Below the pieces are notes generated by a model that was given only the letters and a program-made list of their open reading frames with translations, was not told where the DNA came from and did no database searches. 64,000 bases of DNA from Linnemannia elongata (Eukaryota > Mortierellomycota > Mortierellomycetes > Mortierellales > Mortierellaceae): contig JAXBDG010000013.1 of NCBI GenBank assembly GCA_036320915.1, positions 1-64,000 of the forward strand, given 5' to 3'. Both the position numbers and the translations under genes were made by a program. Every line of letters begins with the position of its first letter. The first letter of the stretch is position 1. Below are positions 46,690 through 57,412 of the stretch, piece after piece.

Positions 46690-46911
46690 ACAGCTGATTT
46701 ATTGGCCAATGAGGGCGAGAATGTCCAAGCATTTGGGGACGGCGAGACAGAGTTAATGACTCTTCTTGAGAAGATGTACCATGTGCTTGAGGCTAAAAAG
46801 AAAAGAAAGTGCTCGTTACTGTACCTCCAAGAAACAGTTGCTTTGATACACAGCGCCTATCTTCAAGTCAAAGGCCCTAATGAGAGCAGTGCTTTGCGAA
46901 AATGCCAGTGA
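46690..46911 (+). pseudogene. C-terminal fragment of an unknown gene next to the MITE
   Basis: A frame open from about 46690 to the stop at 46909-46911 reads like a real protein tail (ETELMTLLEKMYHVLEAKKK, LLYLQETVALIHSAYLQVKG). There is no convincing start or upstream exon, and the MITE sits immediately upstream. The stop TGA is overlapped by AATAAA (46911-46916), the same stop/poly(A) arrangement as the next gene downstream, so it may be the 3' end of a related, broken gene. No family recognised. Confidence 0.4.
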
Positions 46912-47236
46912 ATAAATGTATTGTGTCAAATGATCTCATTGTGCCTATTTTCATTGTATTATGGTGTCAATTGACTGTAAAAATTAATCCATATTAGGAA
47001 AGATTTCATGGTTAGCTTCAGCCAATAAGAGAATTATGGCGTCCATTGTCCTGTACCCCCTTGAAATAGTGACGTATTGGTGGCCAATGCAATCGCATTA
47101 GCTGTCAATTTAAAATTAGAGTTGAGCTTGCGCCTGGCAGGTCTCAAAGCAAGTTCGTTCTTTCCATGGCGAAACAATACCCTCAGGGCCTCAACTCATT
47201 CCCTCGTCGGGCAACAACGCTGGACGCTGAATCGCG

Positions 47237-49675
47237 ATGTCGAAGCAAGGTAACTTGAAAAACGGCCCATCGAGTGTCTTTTTATTTATCAATTGGACAA
47301 GTGTTTGCCCGTGAAAGACCCGCATTTTCCAAGGTACCCTCACCCATATGAACGTTACGGTGCTCACACTTTTTCTTGGTGATTGATAGGGAAAAGCAGT
47401 ATGGAGTATGCCATTGAAGCACTGACCAAAGATCTTCAAAATGGAGACTACTTGCGCCAAACCAGCCCTCGAGAGTTTGATGCAGAAGGTTACTTTGCAG
47501 GCTTCCAGGACCAGCGAAAAGCTAGATCAATATGGTCCTCCACCGTAATCCCTCGATTGATATCAAGCAACCATGGCGAGCTGAGACAAGTTGGCCTGGC
47601 CCTCCAGAAAAAATGGGCCAGCAAATCTTACAGAAAGCAATTGGACAAGGCACGGGCGCAGGCTGAAGTTGTCTTGGACTCTGTTCACAAGCATCAAGCG
47701 AGAATCCTGGATCATTCTTATAAGGATCTTTGTCATACCTTGCAAAGGCGCGAAGGTATGGGCTTCATTTCTTTGCACTTGAAGGTGTCATACTGGTCAT
47801 GTGGGGTGGGCTATTGACTCGTCCTTGATCGTTTTTTTTTTTTTTTTTTCACTTTGAATAGAATCTTTCACAGAAGCGAAGAGCACGACCAGCGTCACCA
47901 GCACATCGCGCAATGATCATGTTGAAACCATTGCATTAACCCACGACCATAAGGAGAAAGAGCAACTCGAAAATGCCGTTCTACTCGACAAGTCAAAAAG
48001 CGTCGCACTTGACAAGGATGATTTGGCTGAGTTGGACAAGAACAGGGCTACCTTGGATTTGGAGAAGGATGTTGAAGAAAAGGCGATCAAAAGGGACGAC
48101 GCATCAAACGTGGTAGAATCAGAGGATGAGGAGACCGGCGATACCGAGGACGGATCATTTTTGGTAAGATCCATCTTACTTGTCACTTTGTAGCACCCTT
48201 TCATGTTATAAAATATGGCCAAGACCTGCCCTGACACCCATTTTTCACGCGTTTTGCTCATATTCTAGGCCCCTTTCACGGAACAGGATCGAAAGTCATT
48301 TGCCGACACTTTTCTCAAGATCCAGAACAAAGTTCTCCTTCCAAGCGGGAATCATGTCGAGGACGTGTTATTCGCCGCCGGTGTCATGAAGAACCAGCAT
48401 AGGTAATGGTCTTGTCTACCGAAGAAAGTTGTCCTCGACACACAAGTGAGCACATCTTCCAAATCTATTCTAACTGCTTTTTGGTATGGTTTTCAATAGT
48501 CTGCTGCACTCCTTTATTATCGATGTTGATGACGATTCCGTCCGGGAACTGTTTCAGGAAGAGGACTGGACATTCATCATGAAAGAGCAGAATATGTCTG
48601 TCGAACTGGATGATAAAGATATTGTCAGGACTTTGGACGCTCTCAAGGATGCAGGAAGCGCTGAAGCGATTATGGAGATTTTGAACCACCGACCCCTTCG
48701 TCTTGGAAACGCCTACCGGATGGATCATGACTACGAACTTAAGTGGCTCTTTGATTCCATCTCAAAATGGTTTGTAGTGACAAGCGATATGTTTAAGCGC
48801 GTGATGGTCTTGCTCGCGAAGGCATTCTTATTGAATGTTCACCTCTCTTTTGGTCTTTAGGATAGATATCTACACGATGCCATTCTCAGTTTTTACATCG
48901 GATGCAACGCTAGAGTACTTTTGGAGATCCCAGGTATGGGGAGTACTGGATACGCTGTTCTATGACATACCCAACACATTGATGATTGGCGGCGAAGGAC
49001 ACGGCATCGAATCCAAAGAAAGAAGGAATCAGCAACAACCAGGTCGTACTTTGAGAAAGGCAGGAGGATCTAAATCTGACGGCTACCTGCGCTCATTTGG
49101 ATCGACCAAGTCTGATTGGTTGACGATTGAGGGTGCGAGAAACTGGGACCCGTTCGCCAAGAAGTACAAGATGGAAGCCTATTGGAAGCTGGCGCGGCAA
49201 ATGCATGATATATTTCGTGCGAGGACGGCAGATCAGGATCCAAGTACCCTGAAAAACTTTCGTACATATGGACTCATTTTCGGAGGTAAGCTGGGATGAT
49301 ACACAATGTGCTTTGTTACGCGCCCTCATTCCGACAGGCTAATGTTCTCTTGTATTTTATTTCTTTCAATCTCTATCTACGATAGGTCCGACGATACAGA
49401 TTCATGTCATGGCATCCCTTGGAGGAGCGTCGACGGTATTTAGGCGACGGAGACCATTGACACTGGCAGCGAGTATCGAGTCATTTGAGGAGAATGTTGT
49501 GATGTTGGAAATATTTATGCTTCTCAAGCGTGATATTGTGAGAACTCTAACACCGCAAAGAAAGAGAGTATCCGCTATGGATCTCTTCAAAGGGACGACC
49601 ACTATATTAGATTCAGAACCGATATCGTTCACTATTCCCCTTGCACACCCGTCGCCAAAGAAGCGGCGTGCTTGA
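47237..49675 (+). CDS. Hypothetical seven-exon protein, lineage-type family
   Basis: Seven exons (47237-47249, 47390-47755, 47862-48163, 48269-48402, 48500-48769, 48861-49285, 49386-49675) join in phase to 599 residues. The first exon is only MSKQ plus one base; the start was chosen because it is the one that fits the phase of exon 2. Residues 1-125 are helical, about 130-230 charged and probably coiled (LAELDKNRATLDLEKDVEEK), and residues 230-600 look globular, with WRSQVWGVLDTLFYDIPN, MIGGEGHGIESKERRN, KSDGYLRSF, WLTIEGAR and KLARQMHDI. The spacing of GE, DG and IEG elements recalls PD-(D/E)XK-type nuclease folds, but this is a weak inference. AATAAA overlaps the stop codon (49674-49679). 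It is separated from the MITE-linked fragment by 325 bp. Confidence 0.78.
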
Positions 49676-50628
49676 ATAAAGACTTGTGTTCGTGTTCAAT
49701 TTGGTGGCGAAGAATCAGTGACGCGCTTTTTCTCCTACTTGAGCCAAGGTGCAACGTGACTTGAGCTTGCTGAGCCATGCAGACCGAGTCTCTTTTTTTT
49801 TTTTTTTTTTTTTTTTTGCTCTTTCCTTCTCACACCTCTTTCTCACTTCCTTCTCCTTCACCCTCCTACTCGCAACCCAAACCCCCCTAACCTTTTGTTC
49901 TACTCCCGTTCTCACTCCCCTTTCTCACACCACTCTGCTGGTCTCATCCCTCCCTTTCTTCACCTGAACCTGACATTCTCGGCTGAACTCAAAGTAAGCC
50001 TACATTCAAACAACGAGTGCGTAAGTCCTCCTCCTCCTCCTCCTCCTCCTCGTTCTGCTCCCACTGTTTCACACTCGCTTTCTCTTCTTGCCTTTACCCG
50101 CAAAAAAGGAGTCTATTCAGTGCATACAACCAACCTTCACCCCTTGTTATCCCCCCTTTACGCAGTGAAAAAAATGTAATGACCTGGGCGCATTACATGC
50201 AAACTCTTTCTTCGTCGGCAATGAAATGCAATTCTTGTACAGACACCGAAGAGGAAGTACTAGTAGAAGAGGCTCATATCTTTTTTTTAAACTCTTTTGG
50301 TGCTTATAGACTGGTCGTTATCTATCACACGCTTGGAAAAAAGGCACACGTAGGGACACAAAACCTTGGCGCTTGCCTTCTTTTTCTTCCGTCCAGTGGC
50401 CGTTGATACAAGACGACACTCTACTTGAACAACAGCAACAGCAACGACACAAAAAAGGGATACTTCGCCAGCCAACCTTTAATCTCGTTGTGTGCGTTAC
50501 TCCTTTTCTTTTCTTCCTCTTCCGTGCACCCCCTTTTGTGCACACGCAACACTTCCCTCGACTCACGATAAAACCAGCAACAAAACCCTCTCCTTAAAAA
50601 CCATCTTCAACCCACCCCTCGACCCACA
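49676..50628. promoter_or_regulatory. Upstream and leader region of the WDR26/Gid7 gene
   Basis: Contains a T25 tract (49793-49817), a long C/T-rich stretch (49818-50100) with CTCCTC repeats near 50025-50050, and short frames. A first non-coding or mini exon of the WDR26 gene probably lies here, because the coding frame begins at an AG acceptor-like site without an ATG. Confidence 0.5.
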
Positions 50629-53600
50629 GTGGAATCGTCAACCTCTCTTCCCGTTACTCAGGACGACTCGGCTTTGTCACCTCAGGAGCACCAGCCTCCA
50701 TTGCCTCAGCAACAACCGCCTTCCTCGTCAATAGACCGTCCAACTTCCCCTTCTTCGTCTTCGTCGTTACCGCATCAAGCACCGAGACGAGCTCGTTTGG
50801 CTAGTCAAGTGTCCGACCTTTCCCCTCGGGCCCTATCCTCATTTCAATCTCTTGCACAAGAAGCTAAACGGATCCACCTGGACCCTTCGGCATCTACCTC
50901 CTCGTCGATCACTTCCTCCAACCTCACGTTCGATATGAAGCCAGAGTCGGAATCGCGCCACCACAATGGCACTCACGCTACTTCTTCAGACGATAAAAAC
51001 GGACACAGTGCTCCGTCAATGTCAATGAATATCGATGGTGTTGATGCTGATACCACACCTTCAGGATTCAGTCGTCTGGAGTTAGTTAGGTTGATGGTAC
51101 AGTCTCTTCAAAGCCTTGGATATCAGTAAGTCGATGTCTTGGTCGATGTGGATATGTTAAACACTGTGCTCAACTTTTCTGCTTACTGCAATGCGCCCAG
51201 ACCGGAAAGAACAAACGAGTCTGCTTTTTGTCCTTTGCTCTTGAACCAGTCACATTTCACTCACATACGAACACTGCTACGGCGTCGATAGGAAATCTGC
51301 CAATGAACTCGAAGAAGAGTCTGGGTTCCAGCTGGAGAGCCTGGCAGTAACACGGTTCAGGAACAGTGTCCTCCAGGGCGATTGGAATACGGTCGAAACT
51401 CTGATCGGAGACCTTAACCTTGACACGACACATGAACTCTCGGTAATTGACCGTTCAATTATCCAATGCATTGCATTCGAAATGAAAAAAGGCTACAGAC
51501 AAATGTGAAGCCACCGCATAATATGCATGCTACTCCAAGAATTTCATGACAAACCATATGCTTGTTTACTAATCTTGATGTTTTTTGATCCTCTACTTTC
51601 TATAATGCTCAGGTCAAGTTTTTGATTAGGGAACAAAAGTTTCTGGAACTGCTGGAGAAACGTAATATTAAGGACGCTTTGATTGTGTTACGATCTGAGT
51701 TGACTCCGCTGAACCAGAACATGGACCGTGTCCACTCCCTCACAAGGTACTTTAGGCTTTTAGGTCCTATGGCTATCTGATACTCGAGCACGATAGTACC
51801 ATGTCGTACAGCAAGCAATCGCCTAACAAACATACCTTCCTTCACTTAACATAGCTATATGATGAGCAGCAGTCCGGAGGATCTTCGCCAGCGTGCCAAT
51901 TGGGATGGCGTCAATGGATCATCGCGTCAGAATTTGCTCTCTTCATTGCAAAGTACGTATCATGACATGTCCTTGGGTATATACTTAAGCACACAGCAGA
52001 TCTCTCGTCAAATAGCTTACAGGAGACCTCTCTGTGTATTGTAGAGTTCATTTCGCCAGCAGTGATGGTGCCTGAAAACCGTTTGGAGACCATGTTGAAG
52101 CAGGCAGTAGACCATCAGATCAAAAACTGCTTCTACCATGACAATCGCAATACCTCCAAGAGCCTTTACAGTGACCATATTTGCGACAAGTATGCTTCTC
52201 TTCATTTACATCATGTAATTATTGTTGCTGCTTGTTTCATCTGCTTGCTGACATCCTTTGTAATTAATTGATGTGCGGATCAAATCTAGAACCGGCATTC
52301 CAACAGTGACAAGACAGGTCCTGGAGAGGCACACAAACGAGGTGTGGTACATTTCATTTTCACACGACGGAAAGTACCTCGCCTCGGCGTCTGCTGACAG
52401 CAAGATCATTATCTGGAATTTGGAGGTATGCAATTAGCGGCTCGTTGTCCGTATCTCTCTGTGGAACATACATTCACATCATTTCAGTCATTAACCCTAC
52501 ACCTTGCTCGTTGTCGGGAACACGCAGACATTCCAACCGATGCACACGCTCCAAGGTCACAGCAACAAGGTGTCATGCTGCGCCTGGTCTCCAAATGACA
52601 CGCAACTCCTGACAGCAGGCTACGATAGGACCGTCAAACTTTGGGACATTCAGGTGCGTCCAACGCGATATTATGGCTTACTTCAACGTGAACTCTGGGA
52701 CTACTGTGGACAAATTCACTCACATCAAGGATTATGTTACTGCGTTCTCATTTTTTTTTCTAGACTGCTACTTTAAAGTCGACCTTCCCACACCACAGTG
52801 ACGTTGTTACATGCCTGGGATGGCTTCCCGACGGAGAGAGGTTTGTCTCTGGCAGCGAAAAGAACCTCTTCCTGATGGTAGGCAGCGTGAACTTTGCTCT
52901 CCTGGATGAGGTACTTTTGTTACAAGTTGGGCTAGAAAACTGACATGTATCCCGTTCCATATGTTCATTAGGCAACGGCAGGAAACTTGCTCCGACAGTG
53001 GCCATTCCCAGTCAGAGACTTGGCCATCTCTGCAGACGGGCAGACATTGGTAGCAATGGGCGGTACCATCATCCGGATGATCAGCCTTGTCGACTTTACC
53101 GAAGTCAGGTAACTGAATCATGACAAGTCAATATCTACAATGACAGAAAACACAGCGAATCGAGGCTAATGTATGTTCCATGAAAAATGTATGTGTGTCT
53201 AGCAAACTGGAAGAGACGGATGGCATCACAGCGATCAGCTTGTCCAAGGACGGGCAATTCCTTCTTGTCAACACCACCGTCAAGGTTAGCCTTTACACCA
53301 TTGACGTCTTTCATTCTGTCTTGTATGGACTGTTGATTGAATGAACCATTTACTCACAGGCCCCGCTTTATTCTTATATATGTAATAATAGCCTGCACAG
53401 TTGCCAATGCATAGAGAAATTCACTTGTGGAATCTCCCTGAGGGACGAATTGTACGAAAGTACTCGGGATACAAGCAGGGTCTATTCGTTATCAGGTCGT
53501 GCTTTGGAGGGTGGGATGAACGGTTTGTGATTAGTGGAAGCGAGGACTCAAAGGTGTATATCTGGCATCGTGAGAATGGCAACTTGATCCAGACGCTGGA

Positions 53601-53877
53601 TGGACATGATCGTTCAGTGACCATGGTAGCGTGGAACCCTACCAATCCGACCATGTTTGCTTCTGCAAGCGACGACAACACTGTCCGGATGTAAGTTCCT
53701 TGGATCCTTCGGCCTTGAGTATATTGTAGACTTGAAATGTCTTGAGCGAGGTATTTTTTGTTGGTATCTAATATCTTTATACTCTTGCTGTATTGCATGT
53801 AAAATAGATGGGGTACTCCCGAAGATGCTGAGGTCGACTCTGCCCAGATTCTGAACGGGGACAGTGACTCAGAGTAG
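50629..53877 (+). CDS. GID7: WDR26/Gid7 WD40 subunit of the GID/CTLH ubiquitin ligase
   Basis: Twelve exons (50629-51125, 51292-51442, 51613-51746, 51855-51952, 52045-52189, 52290-52425, 52528-52653, 52764-52877, 52972-53108, 53203-53284, 53392-53690, 53808-53877) give about 662 residues. Order: Ser/Pro-rich head, LisH (about 145-175, [18 protein letters not shown]), CTLH ([20 protein letters not shown] then [19 protein letters not shown]), and WD40 blades with [54 protein letters not shown] and an acidic end. Gid7/WDR26 is part of the GID/CTLH E3 ligase, which degrades gluconeogenic enzymes in yeast. The frame has no ATG before the LisH: it opens at GTG 50629 right after CAG, so the start lies upstream or is created by splicing. 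The end of exon 8 has an alternative in-phase donor at 52911-52912. Confidence 0.88.
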
Positions 53878-54456
53878 ACGGAGTAGGCGGGTGGCATGTA
53901 GACCAGGCTTTTCTTTTCTGTTCGTCATAGAGACAACCAAGAACAACCATGAGGAGCAAAAAGAGTTAGCCAACTTGGCTTGCATCAGCAAACAAACACA
54001 GACAGATGGACAGGTGGCGGTGAGAGCACCAAAAAAAAGCAACAACGGCAAACAAGAGGGCGAACTAGCCAGGCATGCAGTCATGCCATGGGCATGACAG
54101 CAGTGATTGAGAGAAAAGTACGACGACACAGAGTAGCTTTTTGTTACACTCAACCCTGCACGTGAATAAACCATGGCTTGTTTGCCACCAAAATCTCGAA
54201 AGAAGCCCTGATTGATATGATTAAAATCTGACGATACAAAAAAAGAAGCCCTGATTGATAAACGTTCACATTCTCTTTCTTCTCTTCCGTTTGTTTCTGT
54301 ACAACTATCACGTCTCTGCATCCACGTGCACACACTCTGAATCCGACAAACACACACACACTTTTCAAACATCCAAGCACCTTTCCTGATCAACCCTCAA
54401 CACGTTTACAACTTACAAAGACTCGCACAACTACAGCCCACAGCCACAACAATACC
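53878..54456. other. Intergenic spacer with short direct repeat
   Basis: Holds the WDR26 3' end (AATAAA near 54165) and the F-box leader, rich in CA repeats (54349-54360). A ~17-bp direct repeat, AAGAAGCCCTGATTGATA-like, occurs at about 54200-54217 and 54243-54260. Confidence 0.5.
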
Positions 54457-56598
54457 ATGACGACAAACACAGAGCCCGACCCTAAACAGGTCCTTGCTGC
54501 CCCCTGCCCAACTCCCGAGATACCAAACCCTTCACAACCACCACTCGGTGACTCAACGAGCCTCCTTGCCTCAGAGGCCGCTTTCACGCCTTCCATCACT
54601 GCCCAAGCAACAGTAACACTTGCACCAACAACATCAATAGAACTGGAACAAGCTTCCATGTCCTCCACACCTGCGACTCGGGCTTCCTCAGTTGGGGACC
54701 AGCAAAACAACGACAACGATGGAGACGGCGAGCAAGAAGACTCTGTCTCTGACAAAAACGCCGATTTTGAGAATAAAGATGTTGACGGTGACGATAGCGA
54801 TATGTACGGGGACGATGTGATCATTCCCGTGGAGCTGATAGTGGTTCCCGACAGCGTCCTCGAGGCGCTCCCGAACGAGATCTGGTGTCTCTTGCTCTCG
54901 TTCGTCCCGCCTGCCAAGCTTATCACATTGACTCGAGTCTGTCGACGATGGAAACTGATGATCGAACGAGACCTGGTCGCGAGCTACTGGAAGCCACTTA
55001 CCGTCCAGGCCGAACTTTTAGACCACTCCTTGTCGTTGGATCTGGATGTGGACTCTGCGCATGCCGAGATGCCGATCGGGTTTATCAAGACATTCCCGGA
55101 GCTGGTGCTTGGTCATACGCTGGTCATTTGTGAGTTGTGTCTGATGCGGTCCAAGCGTGGGTGTGGGTCTGCGATTCCCTTGCCAGTCGATCGACAGGAT
55201 ACTCTGGGACGTGTCTGGATGTGTCGCCCTTGTCGACGAGACTATTATGACCGCTACCCGGAACCCGAGAGAATGTGCAAGGCCGAAGACCGGGTCTCGT
55301 TATATGGTCTCCCGGGGTACCCGCCCAAAGTGACTCGCTCTACGGGTCCACCTGCTCCCCGTCGTCGGCACCACTACCCACGTGAGCACTGGGGTGGTAG
55401 GGGTCGCTATTATAACAACTTTGATGAGTTTGATGAGTTTGATTCGACGGATGATGAGTTTTGGGATACGGATGACTCTGGTAATAGTGGGTTTGACTTT
55501 GCGACAGAGGCAGATTTGGAGGAGGATGAGCGGTGGTCGAAGGAGGCAGATGCTAGTGAGGCTGCTGCTGATGAGGCTGCTCGAGTTTTGAAGGATGTCA
55601 TTCAGGGTAATGGTGAATATGATAGACAAGGGCTTCAGGGCTTCGGCGCCACTGAAGGTGATCAAGTCGGTCAGGGTAGCGAGTCTCCTGGTGCAACCAT
55701 CAACGAAAATCCTGCATCGGATGAACAGTCAGAGATCCAGGATGCTACTGCTACCGAGAGCAGCTTGGCCGGCGAAAGCAGCGATGTCCGAGGCACCTCA
55801 TTGGAGGATGGATATAATGCTGATGGAGAACCGGCCACTAGTGGTGTTGAGGCTGAACCTGAGGACAAACAGGATATGGTCGATGAAGATGAAGGAGAAA
55901 ACGATAAGATGGAGGAGGAAGACGAGGTCGACGAGGAGGATGAGGAGATGTCCTATGATGAGAGTGGTCGGTCTGACGACGATGACGAAGGCAATGAGGA
56001 GGATGATGTGGAGGTAAACGTGCCCCAGAAGCCAGCAAACCAATCGATCCTCCAAGAAGTTCGCCGCCACCACGGCGGTGACATCGGGATCCAAGCCCAC
56101 AGCAACAGCAACATTCAACTCCGAGTGAGCCTTCAACCCCTGCGCAACCGCCTCATGCAAACCCGTCTACACCTACTCGGCCTTCAGCTCCGCGGCGATT
56201 CGAAGCTCTGCCAGGACTACCTCAATGGCCTCATGGATGACCCCTTCAAGATCGCCGACGTTATGAAACAGATGCAGTGGTACTTTTCTGCGACCGACTA
56301 CCCTTTTTACATCGAGGACAACGACTCTTCGACGGCGAAATCTGCGGCTATGGAGCAGTGGATAGAGAACCTGATTGCGGGCCATAAAGAGAATACCAAG
56401 AAGGTTTATCGTGGGCTTGAGGAGGACAAGGACTTGGAAGATGCGGTTGTGAATGTCATGGATCCTAAGCAGCCACCCAAGAGTCTCTGGGGAGTATTGG
56501 ATTTGTGGATTGATCATCGGTTGAAGGGCGATCAGGGCTATTCGCCGGCTTTTGAGACCTTTGCCGTCCGTGTCGCCACTGATGACCTCCAGGACTAA
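54457..56598 (+). CDS. F-box protein with acidic low-complexity centre
   Basis: A single-exon gene of 713 residues. The F-box lies at about residues 130-172 (VLEALPNEIWCLLLSFVPPA, LTRVCRRWKLMI) and should bind Skp1 in an SCF ubiquitin ligase. It is followed by a Cys-rich element (CELC...C...CRPC, about residues 225-262) that may bind zinc. Residues 300-530 are highly acidic and Gly/Asp/Glu-rich. The C-terminal ~180 residues are globular and helical (LQPLRNRLMQTRLHLLGLQL, DVMKQMQWYF). The substrate is unknown. The absence of introns is unusual among the large genes here. The leader is CA-rich, like other genes of the window. Confidence 0.85.
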   Translation: MTTNTEPDPKQVLAAPCPTPEIPNPSQPPLGDSTSLLASEAAFTPSITAQATVTLAPTTSIELEQASMSSTPATRASSVGDQQNNDNDGDGEQEDSVSDKNADFENKDVDGDDSDMYGDDVIIPVELIVVPDSVLEALPNEIWCLLLSFVPPAKLITLTRVCRRWKLMIERDLVASYWKPLTVQAELLDHSLSLDLDVDSAHAEMPIGFIKTFPELVLGHTLVICELCLMRSKRGCGSAIPLPVDRQDTLGRVWMCRPCRRDYYDRYPEPERMCKAEDRVSLYGLPGYPPKVTRSTGPPAPRRRHHYPREHWGGRGRYYNNFDEFDEFDSTDDEFWDTDDSGNSGFDFATEADLEEDERWSKEADASEAAADEAARVLKDVIQGNGEYDRQGLQGFGATEGDQVGQGSESPGATINENPASDEQSEIQDATATESSLAGESSDVRGTSLEDGYNADGEPATSGVEAEPEDKQDMVDEDEGENDKMEEEDEVDEEDEEMSYDESGRSDDDDEGNEEDDVEVNVPQKPANQSILQEVRRHHGGDIGIQAHSNSNIQLRVSLQPLRNRLMQTRLHLLGLQLRGDSKLCQDYLNGLMDDPFKIADVMKQMQWYFSATDYPFYIEDNDSSTAKSAAMEQWIENLIAGHKENTKKVYRGLEEDKDLEDAVVNVMDPKQPPKSLWGVLDLWIDHRLKGDQGYSPAFETFAVRVATDDLQD

Positions 56599-56731
56599 TT
56601 CGTCCCTCCTTCTCTCTGTGTACCGACTGCAGTTTAAGTTGGCTAACAACATCAACAATGGCGAAGTGGCAGCTAAAGCAACAACAAGCGACAATCACCT
56701 ACAGGCCTACGACAGAAAACATACAGGACTA

Positions 56732-56769
<38 letters not shown>

Positions 56770-57412
56770 CCGCCACCGGCAACAACAACAGGCAACTACT
56801 AAGTAAAACAAACTCCAACTACAACAACCTAACTGGGACTACAGGAACCAGGACGACAACAACAACTGATGACCTGCAACTCCGCTAGTTTCGCTAGTTA
56901 GCTGTCACACCAAATAAAAATTGCTGAATATGCAAAACCAAGCCTTCTAAACCTCACCCCCATGGACCCTACAAATGAACAGTCCCAAATCCAAATGACT
57001 ATAAATTAAAACCACGCCTTGCAGCCCTAGTGGTTTTCCTCATAATGTCTCACAACATTAACACAGGATTTCAAATTGCATGAATCCCGTTACCTTGGCT
57101 ATAGCCTGAAAAACTATGGTTTGAGGCGTGGGTGAGTGCCCAGACACTTCCTAAGACCGAATTTGATGTACGCAAATAAAACATTTGACATTGCCGTTTT
57201 TCAATGACATGTTGAACACCACGGTGTACAGACATCTTTTATTTTCTACCAATTCCACAATTATAAAAAAAAGAAAGGTTTGGACGTTTCCACTTTTTAA
57301 TAGCATGCAATTCGTTGGTTGAACACATTTGAGCAGGAGAACGAAAAAGAAAAGAAAGGGTACAGAGTAAAGAACAAAAGGTTTATTTGAGGCAAAGAGA
57401 GGAAAAAGGGAC
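56599..57412. other. Convergent intergenic region with A32 tract
   Basis: Two genes end toward each other. A 32-nt A run lies at 56734-56765, about 135 nt after the F-box stop. A small inverted repeat (AAAACCAC / GTGGTTTT) lies near 57008-57040. No gene is seen. Confidence 0.55.

Noticed and set aside
52878..52910. Extra 11 residues in WDR26/Gid7 from using the donor at 52911 instead of 52878
   Set aside because: Both donors are in phase, but the shorter version matches the WD40 blade without an insertion; left as an alternative.
56980..57150. Small inverted repeats that could suggest a structured RNA
   Set aside because: The stem is only 8 bp with a plain loop; no RNA polymerase III boxes or known family could be seen.
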